From: Cycas panzhihuaensis
Lineage: Eukaryota > Cycadophyta
Length of the DNA: 64,000 nucleotides
Assembly (NCBI GenBank): GCA_023213395.1
Contig: CM041465.1
Span: forward strand, 188,549,741 to 188,613,740
Reading direction: 5' to 3'
The notes below the pieces were generated by a model. The model had not been told where the DNA came from. It did not search any database and saw only the letters and a list, made by a program, of their open reading frames with translations. This document shows, in pieces, positions 36,814 through 50,068 of the stretch (the stretch's first letter is position 1; the number at the start of each line of letters is the position of its first letter). Position numbers and translations under genes: made by a program.

Positions 36814-38090
36814 TGCAAGGCACATATTAGTATAAATAAAGATATGGTTTTATCCAAAACTTTAATATAGATGCAAAGTAAGATGTATGCATATTCATGA
36901 GTTTGGACTAGTAAATTATTACTCAATCATATAGATAGATATGATCTACATAATACGCACAAATTGGCACTCAAAATAAACATAATATGGATTTTTAAAC
37001 AATTGAATATAGAGCATGGAAAATAAGGATAATTGTTTAGTGCAAAATAAACTTTAATATTGAGACATAGATTGTAAAAAAAAAAAAAAAAAGAAGTAAA
37101 TATGGAGGACCCAGGCAAATAGACATAATGTATGAAACTAATGTAGCAATAGTAACACTTGAATATAATGTATGGAGCATTGTACTAATAGTAATACTCA
37201 TATGTAATCATAGGAAGATAAGATATTACACTAAATGTAAATACTCATGCAAATAAAAGAGTGTTTAGTAGACTACTAAGATGAGATAAGATCAAAGCTC
37301 TAATACCGAAGGACAAACACATAAAAGAGCAGGTAAGAGAGATAACCAATAATCCATAAGTAAGGTGATGTTCATAAACACTAGGGTCTCTGAATCCCAT
37401 GTAAATATAGGTGAGATTGAGAGGATTTGGCATAGCTCTCAAGGTCCACCACTTCTTAGCATTGATAAACATATGATAATGTGTCGTCATAAGATATTTA
37501 CCAATGATGTAGGTTATCACCCTAATGTGGCTAATCACCCTAATGTAGGCATTGTTCCAACAATATTAATCTAAGTCCAATAGGTTGTTTTTAACTTTTA
37601 GGTCACTTTCAACTATCAATTTTGGGAAAACTAGCCTACAAGCACCCAGTGGTCACCACAAGCTTTAATTTCTCACTTGTTGCCCACTTATATCATCTTA
37701 ATAAAATCAGTGCACTCATTCAAATATGCTAGGTTATTTTCTTACTTAAATTTTGGGTTCAATAGCCTATACACAATTGGCACCCCATCACCTCTTTCCC
37801 CTCTAGATAAACATACATTAGGTCTTAAAGAATAAATCCAAATAAGGTTAAAGACCAACTAGCCTCCTAGCCTTTAAGATACTATTAACTTAGCAAGGTA
37901 ATTAAAGTAAAATTTGTAATAGAGTGGGCATTTAGGTTTAGAAGAAACTCACCATGGTTTAGTTGCCAAAGTATTGTAGATCCATATAGGCCTCCAAGGC
38001 TTCAAATAAAGGAACCTCTATGATAATTAGTTGACAATCTAACTACATGACCAATAATAGAATAACCATCAATATAAATATAAATATCTG
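36814..38090. other. Unassigned stretch between elements
   Basis: No protein motif recognised. A poly-A run lies at about 37076-37091. The open frames here are short and resemble nothing known. Confidence 0.4.
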
Positions 38091-38094
38091 CATA

Positions 38095-41000
38095 TAAGGC
38101 TCACAGGCATAAAGAAGCTAGTTTATACTCACATTGCATAGAAAAATGGTTCTTCGAGCATGGTCACATATGTAAAGCCAAAAGAGTCATATTTACCATT
38201 GATCCAAATTTTGATTATAAAGATGAAACTAAAGATGACCAATCTTTGGAACCCTCCCCACCTATTAAACTTGAACTTGAAGCATCCCTATCTATTGTTT
38301 CTTCTCTTACCTACCCTAACCCATTGTAAGTAAAAGAGACCTTAAGGAAGACCCCTATTACAATTTTGATTGATGATGGTGCATCATTAAACTTCATCAA
38401 TATTATAATAGTTAAATAATAAAACCTCTATATCAAACCAAAAATAGGGTTTAATTATTCTCTATAGGCCAGCACACCTTTCATTATATAAGTATTATTC
38501 GAAACCTATAAGCTTAAATTAGAACATATTAACTCAAGTTAGATTTTTATGCTTTATCCTTTATGGAATCAAATGCTATCTTAAAAGTCCAATGGTTCCA
38601 AATATTTGATTCATATAGTATTAATAACTTCCCAAATAATCCATTTGTAATATTTAGACCACTATAGCCAAACTCATAAAATTTATAGTCTCTAATCACC
38701 ACTAAAAAACTTATTTTTCCTAAGTAAATGATCAAATAACTTAATAGTTGTGTTAAATATATCATCTACCCCAACTGTAGTCTGAAATCCACCCAAATAT
38801 CTAATCCATTCTCACTAAATACTAATCTCTCTTTACCCCCTTACATAGTAGCCTCCCCCTAGATCATGACTTTTACCATACCATAGAACTCAAAAATCCC
38901 TATAACCCCATTAGCCTATTTCCATACCTAAATTTTTACTTCTAAAAAGAATAAAATTTAGCTTATAGACATAGGAATAATACAACCTACTAAAATCCCT
39001 TATGCAACCTCCATTATGTTGATTCAAAGAAAAATATGATTCCTTTTTACTTTATGTTGATTATAGGGAACTCAACAAATTTACCATTAAGAATAAGTAC
39101 CCCACCCCCCAGATTGATGATATGTTAGATGAGTTCTATGGAGCTATAATTTTTTTTAAATTAGACTTACAATTTGGACATTATCAAATACCAATAGCCC
39201 TTAAGGATAAGCACAAAATGACCTTTTGAACCTGTCTTAGCCACTTTAAATTCTAGGTCATGTCATTTTGGCTATGTAATGCTTTGACCACCTTTCAAGC
39301 CCTCATGCATAAACTTTGTATACCTTACCTTCAAAAGTTTATTATTATCTTCTTTGATGATATACTAATTTTTAGTATTAGTATGTCCCTACATCTCTAA
39401 CATTTAGAAACTACCCTTTGAGTCCTAGCATAAAATCAATTATGTATAAAGCTATTGAAATGTAAATTTGGAAAAGAAAAATTACAATAATTAGGTTATA
39501 TCATTTCTACAGTAGGAGTATGAGTTGATCTAGATAAAATTCAGCCATTCCTTAGTGGCCTACACCAAAGAACCTCATCCAATTATGGGCCTTTCTTGGA
39601 ATAACTAGTTTTTATCATTGGTTCTTTAAAAATTATACTTCCATAGTAGCTCCCTTAATGAATTTACTCTACAAGGATCCTTTTAGTGGTCACCAAGTAC
39701 TTACGATACCTTCAACCTTTTGAAAATACTTGTTTCAACCATACCAATCCTCTCTACTCAAAACTTTTCCTAGCCTTTCCAATTAGAATGCAATGCATCA
39801 GGTGTGGGGCCATGGGCTATTCTCATATAGAATTTTCACCCCTTCATATTTGAAAGTTATAAGTTTAAAGAGCATGAGTATTGACTATATACCTATTAAA
39901 AAGAAATGAGAGCCATTTTATATGTAATAGATAAGTGGTACCAATATCTACTTGGTTCTAAGTTTACTATTTTTACTAACTACCATGGTCTTTAATGCTT
40001 GTTACACTAACTAGTTCCATTCAAAGAACAAGCCAAGTGGGTTGATAGATTATAGGTCTTCAACTTTACCATCTTATATAAAAATGACAAGGATAATGTC
40101 ATTGTAGATTCTCTCTTTTGACTTCTATCTAAGCTTACCATTTAGGCCATCTCTATGCCCCAAACGTTTTAGCTCCAAGACTTGGCTAAAGATAATAATG
40201 CCCAACTTGACTTTGTCACCTAGGCTAATAAGGTTCAAAATCATAAAGATTGGAGTTTATATAATAATTACACTCTTTATTAAAACTACATTTTTATCCA
40301 CCCATTTTCACCATTTAATCCTCATATCTTGTCTAAATATCATAACAATCCCCTTGGTAGTTACTCAAAAATTGGCAAAACCTATTATTACATTCAGTAA
40401 GATTTTTATTAGCCTCATATGAAGTTTGTTATCCTCATATTTGTATTTGAATGTGATACCTACTAATATAATAAGGTGGATACTAGGGCCCAACCTGGCC
40501 TACTTCAACCCCTAAAAAACCCTTAGGGTAAATGGAAAGACATTACCATGGACTTTATTACTAGACTCCTATTATCATTTGGGTATGATTCTATTTAGGT
40601 CATCATAGATCACTTAACCAAATATGCCTATTTCATACCTATCCATACTACCTATAAATCCCACCATTTGGTTAAATTTTACATCTAATTCATCTTTCAT
40701 CTTCATCACTTTCCATCAATAATTGTATCAAATAGAGTTCCCAAATTGATAAGTACATTTTGGCAAGAGCTCTTTTATAGATCAAGAACATCCTTCAACA
40801 TGAGTTCATCCTATAACCCTCAAATAAATGGGTAATCTGAAGTTCTTAATACGACCTTAGAAATATACCTACATTGCTTTACCTCAAAACATAAAAGATG
40901 TTAAACTTCTTAGCTATCCTTAATAAAATACTAGTATAATTCTTCTTATTAGTTAGCAATTAAGATGACCCCATTCATGGCCCTTTATGGTTATCCCCCA

Positions 41001-41590
41001 CCATCCCATCAAACCTTGGCTACTAATCTCTGCACTAGTGGGGTATAATAAAAACTACAAATCATAGATTAAATCCTCCATACCTTTAAGCAAAACCTAG
41101 CCTTTGAACAAAATTAGATGAAGTAGATAACTGATTACCATTGCTCTAATTGATGGGTGACTTAGTGTTCTTTTGCCTCTAACCTTACAAGTAATAATTC
41201 CTCTATCATAATAAAACCCATAAGCTAACTCCCTAATATTATGACCCTTATAAAATGATTTAGTGAATTGGTACACTAGCTTATGCCCTTGACCTTTTCC
41301 TTGATACCAAGATATATAATGTCTTTCATATATCCTACTTGAAAAAATAACTAGGAAAGTTTATCACCCCCCCAACAACCCTCCCTACCCTTCAAGAAGA
41401 AGAGATTCTCATAATTTCCCCTATATATATTTTAAATACCTCCTAATACTCTCTCTAGAATAGAACCATTTCTAAGCATTTAGTATAGTGGGCTAGTTGT
41501 GAACCTAAAAAAGCCATGTAGAAATCCAAAGACTTCATCAAGTAACACCTATATCTTTAGCTCTTTGAGGACTCAATGTCTTATAGGGGA
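38095..41590 (+). pseudogene. Ty3/gypsy remnant N2 (end of gag, protease and pol), same family as N1
   Basis: Starts in the C-terminal part of gag (EASLYSHCIEKWFFEHGHICK, a decayed knuckle). Protease is near 38360 (ILIDDGASLNFINI). RT is at about 39000-39650, with FFDDILIFS and FFDD at 39350-39361. RNase H is at about 39780-40140 (ECNASGVGP, first catalytic Asp now Asn). The integrase core is at 40530-41000 (WKDITMDFI, SYNPQING, ALYGYPPPSHQTL) and the C-terminal part at 41220-41360 (YDPYKMI, YNVFHISYLKK). Stops occur every few dozen codons. Gag, protease and the sequence around the polypurine tract match N1 closely, so both copies belong to one family in opposite orientations. The 5' end of the element is missing. 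Confidence 0.87.
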
Positions 41591-41950
41591 GGACCTATTA
41601 AGTAACCTCATAAGGTTGGTAGCACATAAGCATCCATCTACATGGTTAAGTTGGTAAATGCTAATGTCAATTATTAATATATGTGCATAGGCTACGTATC
41701 TCAACTAATGAGATCTTAAGGTCATATGGTCCACCAATAAGATGCTTGGAAAAAATGGCCACTTTTATCTACTTAAGGTCATGCATTTGTAAAGAAATCT
41801 CTCAGGGCATAATCTCTTCTTATAATACTGTACTTATGAATATCTTCTCTTTTGGTGTCCTTTAATCTTTCTTATACCTTTTTCACATTTGGAATGTAAC
41901 TCAAGTTATTACAATAATAAAAAGATCTATTTATGCTCTCTTATTAACCT
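41583..41950 (+). repeat. Polypurine tract and probable 3' LTR start of N2
   Basis: ATAGGGGAGGACC at 41583-41595 is followed by TATTAAGTAACC; N1 has GAGAGGGGACTTATTATATAAC at the same place. Blocks such as CCACCAATAAGATG near 41733 match the N1 LTR. The right end is not defined. Confidence 0.55.
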
Positions 41951-44465
41951 TTAGAGTCAAAATTATTGGTTGGGATCGTAACAAAACATGAATTAGAACT
42001 AAAGAGGGCTATAGTATTGATTGTTAGACTTCATCTAATTAAGGACATTGATGTTACTTATTAAATTCATGGGGTTGATAGTACCATGAAGAGTCTCTCT
42101 TAAAAGCAGATGGGTGCTCTATCATAAGTTATGCTTTAACAACTCTTACTATGAAGATAACATCCTTTAAAGAGTATAAAGGAGTAACTTTTTATTAAAA
42201 CATGTAATGACACCTTAGTTATAAAATTTATGTATAATATCTTTGTATATAATGTAACTTTAAGTCACCCATTTGTAAATTATATTATAATTAATAAATT
42301 AGTTAGGTCCACCCACTTTATTGATATTTCGGCCAATTATATTTAAATATTTTAGGTCATTGTGCTTATAAATTAAGCATAAACCCTATGCTATGTACAT
42401 TGGAAAATTTCTTATGCAAAAGTTCTACTAAAATTAAGAGTGATTAGTTAACCAATTTGGTAATCACATTATTCTATAATTTATTTGATCATTTATCTTG
42501 TCTTATGTTTCACCAAAACTTGGCCTCTTTAGATATATTTAGATCATGTTGGTAAATTGATGCATGTTTATTGTTTTATTGATGATGTTTGATGTATGTT
42601 GACTGTATTTGATGGACTAGGCCTTATTTTATTGAAATGATGCATGATTTTTTATTAGTAAAATGTAATGAATGATGATATGGCTTGTATTCATATCATT
42701 CTATTGATGATATAAACTATGGTGATAGAGTTTTCTTTATGGCTAACTTAGCCCCATATTTCCTTCAGAGTTTGTTGTCACTTTTTTACTTGTTCGAGAT
42801 TTTGCCCATGTTTTCATCATTTATCACTTTTTGGGCCTATTCTTAATGCATTTTACCTCATTCTGGGCTTGTTTACTCTTTGATGAACTCATTGTTGTGA
42901 TTGGAAACTCATTAAATATCAATTTTTATCAAATTCTCACTTTACTAAAATCACATTTTTCACCCTATCAAAAATGCGATCGATCACGTTTTTAGAATAA
43001 AATCACATTTTTGGTAAGTGAAAAATGCAACTGATCATATTTTTCACTGTCATGTAATAGAAAATTAAGCCATCATGCTGAAATTTTGCATGTTGCCACC
43101 TAAATTTGATGAGATTTAATCCTTTCGATGCCTAAAAGTGTTAAGGGAGTGATTATTGATCGAAATTGAGAGAGAAGAAGTGATTCTTACTTTAGTATTG
43201 GGAGATTTTGTGAAGTTTATTTGGAGAATTCTTGAAGACTTCTGTTGTGGCTTTAGAGACTTGATTTTCTGAAGTTTGTTAGGTGAAATCTCGAGGAAAT
43301 TTTATTGTTGTGTCTCTGCTACTTGATTGTTGATCGTCTGGACTTTCACTTTCTTGGATCTTCATCAATTTATGCTGCAAACTTCTCTTGATTTAGTAAG
43401 ATCTTTCTTATTGGCTTTCAAGCTTGTTTCATAGAGTTTTGAAGGTAACTTTGACTTAGAATTATTCTTTTTCATTGGTTTATCATTGTCATACTTTTGT
43501 TTAGACTTTTGTTACTGAAAATATATGCTGAAAGGTCTGCCCTTTATGGGGTTCCTTAGGGATAGACTAAGGTGGGGCATGGTCATCTCTCCATCATATA
43601 TCTAGCTACTCCTTCCTACTCTCTCATAGCAGCCTATATTTTAGTTGGATTGTCACTCTTGTTTAGCATTGTTTGGCTTTAGTTTGGCCTCTTTGGATTA
43701 TTGATGCTTCCTTCTTTATTCTTGTTTTGAAGGGAAGTGTATAGAAAAGTTAGTCAAGTAGAAACAAAACTGCCATTCTGAGGTGCTCTTCACAATAGAA
43801 TATGAATATTTGTCTTACATCTATCATTCCATGCACTTTTTATTTTCAAGTTAGCTCTTGTATCTTGAGAATCAAAAGTTGATACTGTTGTTTGGTTGGA
43901 GTATTTCTAATTTTTAGCCTTCATATTAGGTTCAAGGATTCCTTTTAGAGCTCTCACTACTCCAATAGTAATAGAACCTTTGGTTGATCTTGCATGGATG
44001 ATTATTATTTAGATTTATGACTTGTCTATCATCTCATAGGCTTGAAAATTATTATAAAACAATAGTAGTTTCCTTTAAGAGTCTCTCTTTTTACACATTA
44101 TTTCATTACTTTTAAAAGAATTAGTTGCATACATCAAAGTTGGAGCATACTAGCTAGTCTTACATGTAGATTAATCTCTTTTGAAAAACAAATTTGCATA
44201 AAGATTGTGTGGTTATTTTCAAATTTTGAATAGCATCATCTCTTTTAGAAGTAAAGTGTGCATGTAGAAAGCTATCTTATAGTTGCATATGTATCTTTTC
44301 TTTTGGTAACAAAAACAAAACAAAAAAGACTTGCATGCATAGTTTCTAGTTTGTTTGTTTGTGATTTCATTATAAAAAAAATAAAAAATAAAAAGATTGA
44401 TGTGAGTTTAATCTTGTAGTTTCTTTTATTATATTATCTTACTTTCTTGGCTTTATATGTTTGCA
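41951..44465. other. Unassigned stretch, possibly leader or LTR of Tat-like element A
   Basis: No coding motif recognised. It includes the palindrome-bearing tandem repeat at 42948-43049. Since element A's gag begins near 44470 on the right, part of this stretch should be its leader and 5' LTR, but no primer site or LTR partner could be recognised; the 3' partner lies outside the window. Confidence 0.45.
42948..43049. repeat. Two 51-bp diverged tandem units, each with a GATC-centred palindrome
   Basis: Both units start AAAATCACATTTTT (42948 and 42999). Each contains a 24-bp near-palindrome: AAAAATGCGATCGATCACG plus T-run at 42970-42993 and AAAAATGCAACTGATCATA plus T-run at 43021-43044. The mismatches in the palindromes are of the kind expected from CpG decay. 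Confidence 0.8.
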
Positions 44466-44469
44466 ACAG

Positions 44470-47100
44470 TATCCAAACCCAAAACCTAAATAAGATAGAC
44501 CATCGTTTCCATTAGTTTATCCTCTCCCATATCTTAGTAAAACTCAAAAGGTTGAATCGATTATATGAGAGGAATCCGTAGGAAGGACATTGGAGATATT
44601 GTAAGTGTGGCTCCAAACTTAGAACTCTTTCATCAAGTCATGTAGGTTAGTGGATTCTATCACCATATTTCACATCCACACCTTTCATCATACCCACTCT
44701 CACTTAGGTAGACAATATTACCAAGCGAGGACTCCTTCTTAGGAGTTGGGAAAAGATGGTCCTTTAGGTCTCTTTTGAACTTTGTATTAGATCTTCTCCA
44801 AGACCCAAACCACCTTTCTAGTAGACTTGCTGAGGATCCAACTTGAGAATCCCCTATAACGCCATCATCTTTCTAGGGATAGACCTAAAACCACCATCTT
44901 TCTGGCAACCGTACTAGGGAGTCACTACTTATCTTCAAGTAAAGTTATGGAAACAACAACATCTACACCTAGGTACTCATTGAGACTTTAAGGCCTTCCG
45001 CCTAATTCTCAAACACACATATTACACTTTGGTCAAGACGTTTCATCATCATATGCCAAATCCTCAAAGTTTCAAGCACATGACACATATGTTTATCCTC
45101 ATGAAGATTTAACTCAACTCTATAATATATTAAGGGAGCAAGAATATCTAGATCCTTCACAGTATCTTGGTAATCCTTCTTTCCCATAAGAAGAACCATC
45201 TTCTACTCGATTATATCCATCTTTTCATGAGTTGATTCTTGCTAGAATCCCTACCCCACTATGCATGCTTGGATATCATGATCCATTTCATCTAGAGACT
45301 CATATTTTGTCATCTTTACCATAACATGTTTAGATTGATCCCTTAGGTGAAGACTATGAGTTGATTGAGGTAGACCCTCCACCCGAAACCATGTGGTCTC
45401 CTCATCCTTCTCACCCTCCTTCACCAAGGCTCATCTCACGACCTCATTCTTTGCTTATAAAGGAATTTGACAATTAAAAATCAACTCATTCATAACCTCG
45501 TCAACCTTCTTCTAGCCAACAGGTTCAAGTTTAATCTTCCTATTCTATACCTCTTACTCATGGAGGTGGTACTACCATAGTTGCTTATGGCATTCCTAAC
45601 TCTATCCACATAACCACTTCTAGTTAAATGGTTATGGCTTCATCTAGTTTATGACTGATTCACTCTTATTCTACTAGGATTATTTCTTCACATCCTATTT
45701 CTTCCACCACTTAGATACCCCTTCATACATCACATATTATTAGATCTCATGGTGCTAGACCTCACCTACCACAAACTAGAGTATTTAACATAATTTCCTT
45801 GTCACAACATGTTTCTCATACTCAATTACCATATTCACATGCTTCGATAGGGTAATCACAATTATTGGGGACTTTTAAGCCTATTTATTCTTCATATATT
45901 TCTAGGCCTAGCCCTCAACCCAACCCTTTTTATACCTTTAATTCAAGTTTCCCATAAAACCTTATACCTTAAACCAAGTCTATGGTTAATCTTACAACGT
46001 GGTTTATTCCTCCTTCTACTCTTCCACTTCATGATATTTTGCAATAACAACCATAATCATAATAACTTATGTATTCATCCATTCCTCATATATCATCCTT
46101 ACCTCAACATCCTACTACATTAAGGCCAAGGAGACCTTTATTAGACTATATGAAGTCTTCCTTCCCACACGAGGTTTTATTGTCACCTATGCCCCCATTT
46201 ATTCCTAAATTACCTAAAATTTCTAGTGACTCATCTCAAGACACACCCTCCCATACACAAGCATTTGTGCTTGCTTTATGCCATACAATTATGTTATGAT
46301 GTGTCTATTTCCAAAATCGCTTCAAGGCAATGCTTTGAAGTGGTTTTATCAACTTCCTTTCACCTCAATCCTCTTGTTCCAACAACTAATTGACTCCTTT
46401 ATCAAGTATTTTGATGTAGCAAGACCTTTTGAGTTAGGAATCAAATCCTTGCTAGTAATAAAACAAAATAATGATGAAACTTCAAGAGATTTTGTTAAGA
46501 GATTTTAAGATCAGGTTCACGCTTGCCATTTATATCTTGATCCTAATTTGTTTTTTAATTTATTTACCAATGTGTTGAGTTCCCATGTACATTTGGAAGT
46601 TATAAAACTTGGTCCTCAAATGTACGAGGAAGAAGTTGACCAGTGCTTGGATTTAAAGACATTTGAATTACTAACAGTTATTAAGAAGGTTGGGGAACCT
46701 ATGTCTTCTAAAGATCCAATTCATCCTACAAAGGCTACCCATCTTGAGCCTACATACGATCACCTTACTTCTTTGATTAGATCACTCAAGCATGTGATCA
46801 ATACTGAGTTACATGTTAATGGTACATCTCCTACTCAATCCTCTCAAGAGACCAAAGTAATCCACTTAATCGAGGAGAGGAAGAAGCAAGCTCCTCATCC
46901 TTTATCTAGAAAGATAAAATGTTGCTCATATCATCAGATTGATGCACATGATAGAAGTGAGTGCCAAATTATTCAAAATGTAGTCCATAAGACAAATATT
47001 CAAGTAAATTGCTCTTCTAAATCATCATAAGACTAAATGATCTATAGGGATCTATTGCCTCAACACAATGAGAAAACTAGTAAAGAAGAGAAAGGTAAAA
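44470..47100 (+). pseudogene. Gag of Tat-like gypsy element A
   Basis: A long Pro/Ser-rich N-terminal region (about 44470-46100) leads into the capsid core at 46278-46508 (LFPKSLQGNALKWFYQLP, DETSRDFVKRF) and the open segment 46548-47030. A CSYHQIDAHDRSEC knuckle lies at about 46922-46962, the Cys-x2-His type used by Tat elements. The homologous region of element B is at 63930-62440. Most stops in the N-terminal part stand in Gln-rich positions, for example several in 46040-46065. The N-terminus was not fixed because no convincing start codon survives. Confidence 0.82.
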
Positions 47101-47144
47101 GGAAAGAGATATAAGACAATGAAGATCAACCTTTAAGATGTGAT

Positions 47145-47928
47145 TTGTCAAAGAAGACTATCACTCCTGTAAATATTCAAGAAAGAAGAAATACCAATCA
47201 ACCTCGCCCACCTCCTAAAGGTGGGGATACTAAGAGAACCATAAATATGGTGGAGACTTCAAAGAGTGCAGGTCCATCTGAATCATCTAATGATTTGACG
47301 GTGATGAATCCTAACTCTTTACCTCTAGTACCCCCTCATCCCATTAAGTTTAGGTCCATTCCTTCTAGTTTAAAGGATGGATCTTTCTCCTTGGTAGAAG
47401 AATTAAAGACTATTCCTACAGGTATTTTAGTTATCGATTTGCTCAAGTGTTTCCTTGAGTAACATCAACTTTTATTTGATGCATTGGGAGTCCCTGTGGT
47501 AACTTCTTCACCTGCCCAATCATTCTTCCCACATGTCGAATAACATTCCTCCATTTTACATTAAGATCATCAAGGATGATATTAATATCAAGTTGGTTAT
47601 CATTGATGAAGGATCATCCATTAATGTAATCCCTCTTCATCTTATCAAGGATTTAGAGATTTCCATATTTGATCTATGTAAATGGATCTGCCAAGAGTAT
47701 GACAAGAATCAAAAGGTACCCTTAGGACAAGTTAATCTTCCACTCACGTTGGAAGATAAAATAGTGCTGACTCTTCCACTCAACTTGGATTTAGAGTATA
47801 ATATCATTTTGGGTAGACCACGGATCACCCAAATGGAAGCTGTTTGTTCATCCCTTTTCAGTGAACTTAGGTTCATCTATGAGGGAGAACTTAAGATCAT
47901 TAAACGAAAGCCTAAACCTATTAAATAA
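47145..47928 (+). pseudogene. Linker and aspartic protease of element A
   Basis: Open segment 47145-47462 is a basic linker (RPPPKGGDTKRTI). Open segment 47533-47928 (131 residues) is the retroviral-type protease, with catalytic IIDEGSSINV (Asp25) and the flap-end motif YNIILGRPRI about 70 residues later. Element B has the counterpart at 61443-61865. The two segments are separated by stops. Confidence 0.85.
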
Positions 47929-50068
47929 TCGGTTCCTCTCGTTAAGACTTTTGTAGAGTCTGGTGAATCTTCCAACTCTATAAAGTATTTCTTTTAGTCC
48001 CTCAGTTTAGGATAATACTTTGTTATTAAAGATCCTTTAACTCACCTAGAAGTAAAGGACATGTATTTAGTTGAAGTTGTCCCTTTATCATCAAGCTCCT
48101 TATCTATTCCTATTCCTTCATATTTGACTAATTCTCTTTCAGTTCCTTCTTCTTCTATTTTAGAGGAGGAAATAGCTTCTCATTCTATCATATCTTTTGT
48201 TTCTCACAAGTTTTGTGTTTTCCCTTAAAGGCAAATATAGTGGTTCCTCCTATGACCGCTCACCTAGCAACTACTTCCTCAAATACTATTATACATAGCT
48301 TATGTATTACTACTTCCTCATCTTTCTCTTATTTCCCTTGTTTTAAGATATGGTTGAATAGGTATGAGAAGAAGATGTTATTGCATCAATAGCTAGATCT
48401 AATATCAGATGATAAAGATACTAGTGTACTTAATATAGGTCAAGCTAGATCTGGAACCTCCATTATAGTACAAGAAGTTAATTCCATTTCTACTCTCTCT
48501 TTACTTCCATGTCCTCATGTGGACCCTCCCGTATCTTTGCTTGTATTTATATCTCTAACCCACCCTGATTATGGTGTGTATAATCAAGAGCTTATTTAAG
48601 TTTTCTCTTTAATTTAAAAGTTCATAGATAAGTCTATCCCCTTTTCTTGAGTTGTATTAATTATAGAGTTTGTGTCCATTCTAGACTCTTTGGTTGATCC
48701 TATTTCATCTTTTGTTTCCCAATCTAAGAACCTTTGCCTCATCAACCTCTTTTACCTTGAACATTTTGAGAATGATGAAGTGATCGTTGAGAATTTAGTA
48801 GGCTCATCTCCTAGTCTTCCTCATGGACATCATAAATTAGGGTTTTCTAAAGTCATAGTTGATCATTCTTAACCCCAGGAGTCTATCTCTTCAATTGAAC
48901 CTACTCCTCCTCACTTTGAGGAAGGGAACACAATGCTTATGGAACAAACCATCAATATAGATTTGGAGATAGAGGATACCCCTAGAATTATCAAGTTGGG
49001 AGCTAATTGTACTCCCTAAGAGATTGCTTAGTTTAATGATCTCTTCTATGAGTTTCACTATATTTTTACATGGGACTATAAAGACATGCAAGGCCTTGAC
49101 TCCCAAATAGTTGAACACAATTTTATTGTTATTCCTAGCGTAAAACCTAAATAAAAAAATTAACATCCCATCCATCCACGTCTCTCTCTTGTCATTAAGA
49201 AGAACTAGAGAAGTTATTAGTAGTTGAATTTATTGAGAGCATTGATTACTCCCAATGGGTCTCTAACATAGTTCTTGTAGCAAAGAAGAATGCTACAATT
49301 CATATCTGCATCAACTTTCATAACATTAATGATGCATGTCCTAAAGATCATTTCCCTTTTCCCTTCCTTGATCAGATTTGGGACCAGACAACTAGTTTTG
49401 AGGTAATGTCTCCTATAGATAGATTTTTAGGATACAACCATATCTCTATTACACCTCGTGATTACCATAAGACTGCTTTTACCACTCATTAGGGCATCTT
49501 CATTTACAAAGTCATGCCATTTAGATTAAAGAATGCCAGTACAATATATTAAAGGGCTATGGTATACATCTTCCATGACTTGATTAGCAATATTATTATC
49601 ATTTATTTAGATGATATGATTGCCCTTTCACGTAAAATATCTGATCATTTGTGTGATCTTAGGACCATTTTTTAAAGGTGTAAAAATTATTGCTTATGCT
49701 TAAACCTTTCCAAATGTATTTTTTCCATTACATTAGGAAAGATTGTTACTCAAAATGGGATTAGAATTAATCCTAAAAAGATTAAGGCTATTGTTCAAAT
49801 GCCTTCTCCAAAGACCTAAAAATAGATTAAATCTTTTCTCGGTAGGCTTGGTTTTCTAAGGTGCTTCATTGCTGACTTTTCCTTAGATGCTAAGCCTATT
49901 ACTAATCTGTTGAAGAAAGATGTTGAATTGCAATGGACTCCCCAAGTTCAAGAGTCCTTTAATAGGATAAAACAAGCCTTGGTTTCTACTCCAATTCTTG
50001 CTCCACCAAGGTTTAATAAGCTATTCATCTTATACACTTCAACTACCGAGGAATCACTAGTAGGTATG
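47929..50068 (+). pseudogene. RT and first part of RNase H of element A, cut by element B
   Basis: A divergent linker (47929-49190), including HFENDEVIVENLVGS at 48760, is shared with element B (YFENDEALLKLLAGS). RT spans about 49230-49870 (TIHICINFHNINDACPKD, YKVMPFRLKNAS) with YLDDMIALS and catalytic YLDD at 49604-49615. It is followed by FLGRLGFLRCFIADF and, in the open segment 49910-50104, the start of RNase H (LFILYTSTTEESLVGM). At 50068 the homology stops after the codon for Met of the GAM motif, where element B begins. The rest of RNase H and integrase should lie beyond the right edge of the window. Confidence 0.88.

Noticed and set aside
37288-37310. AGCTCTAATACCGA, similar to a tRNA-iMet primer site on the minus strand
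   Set aside because: No LTR-like TG...CA boundary next to it, no partner LTR and no gag downstream.
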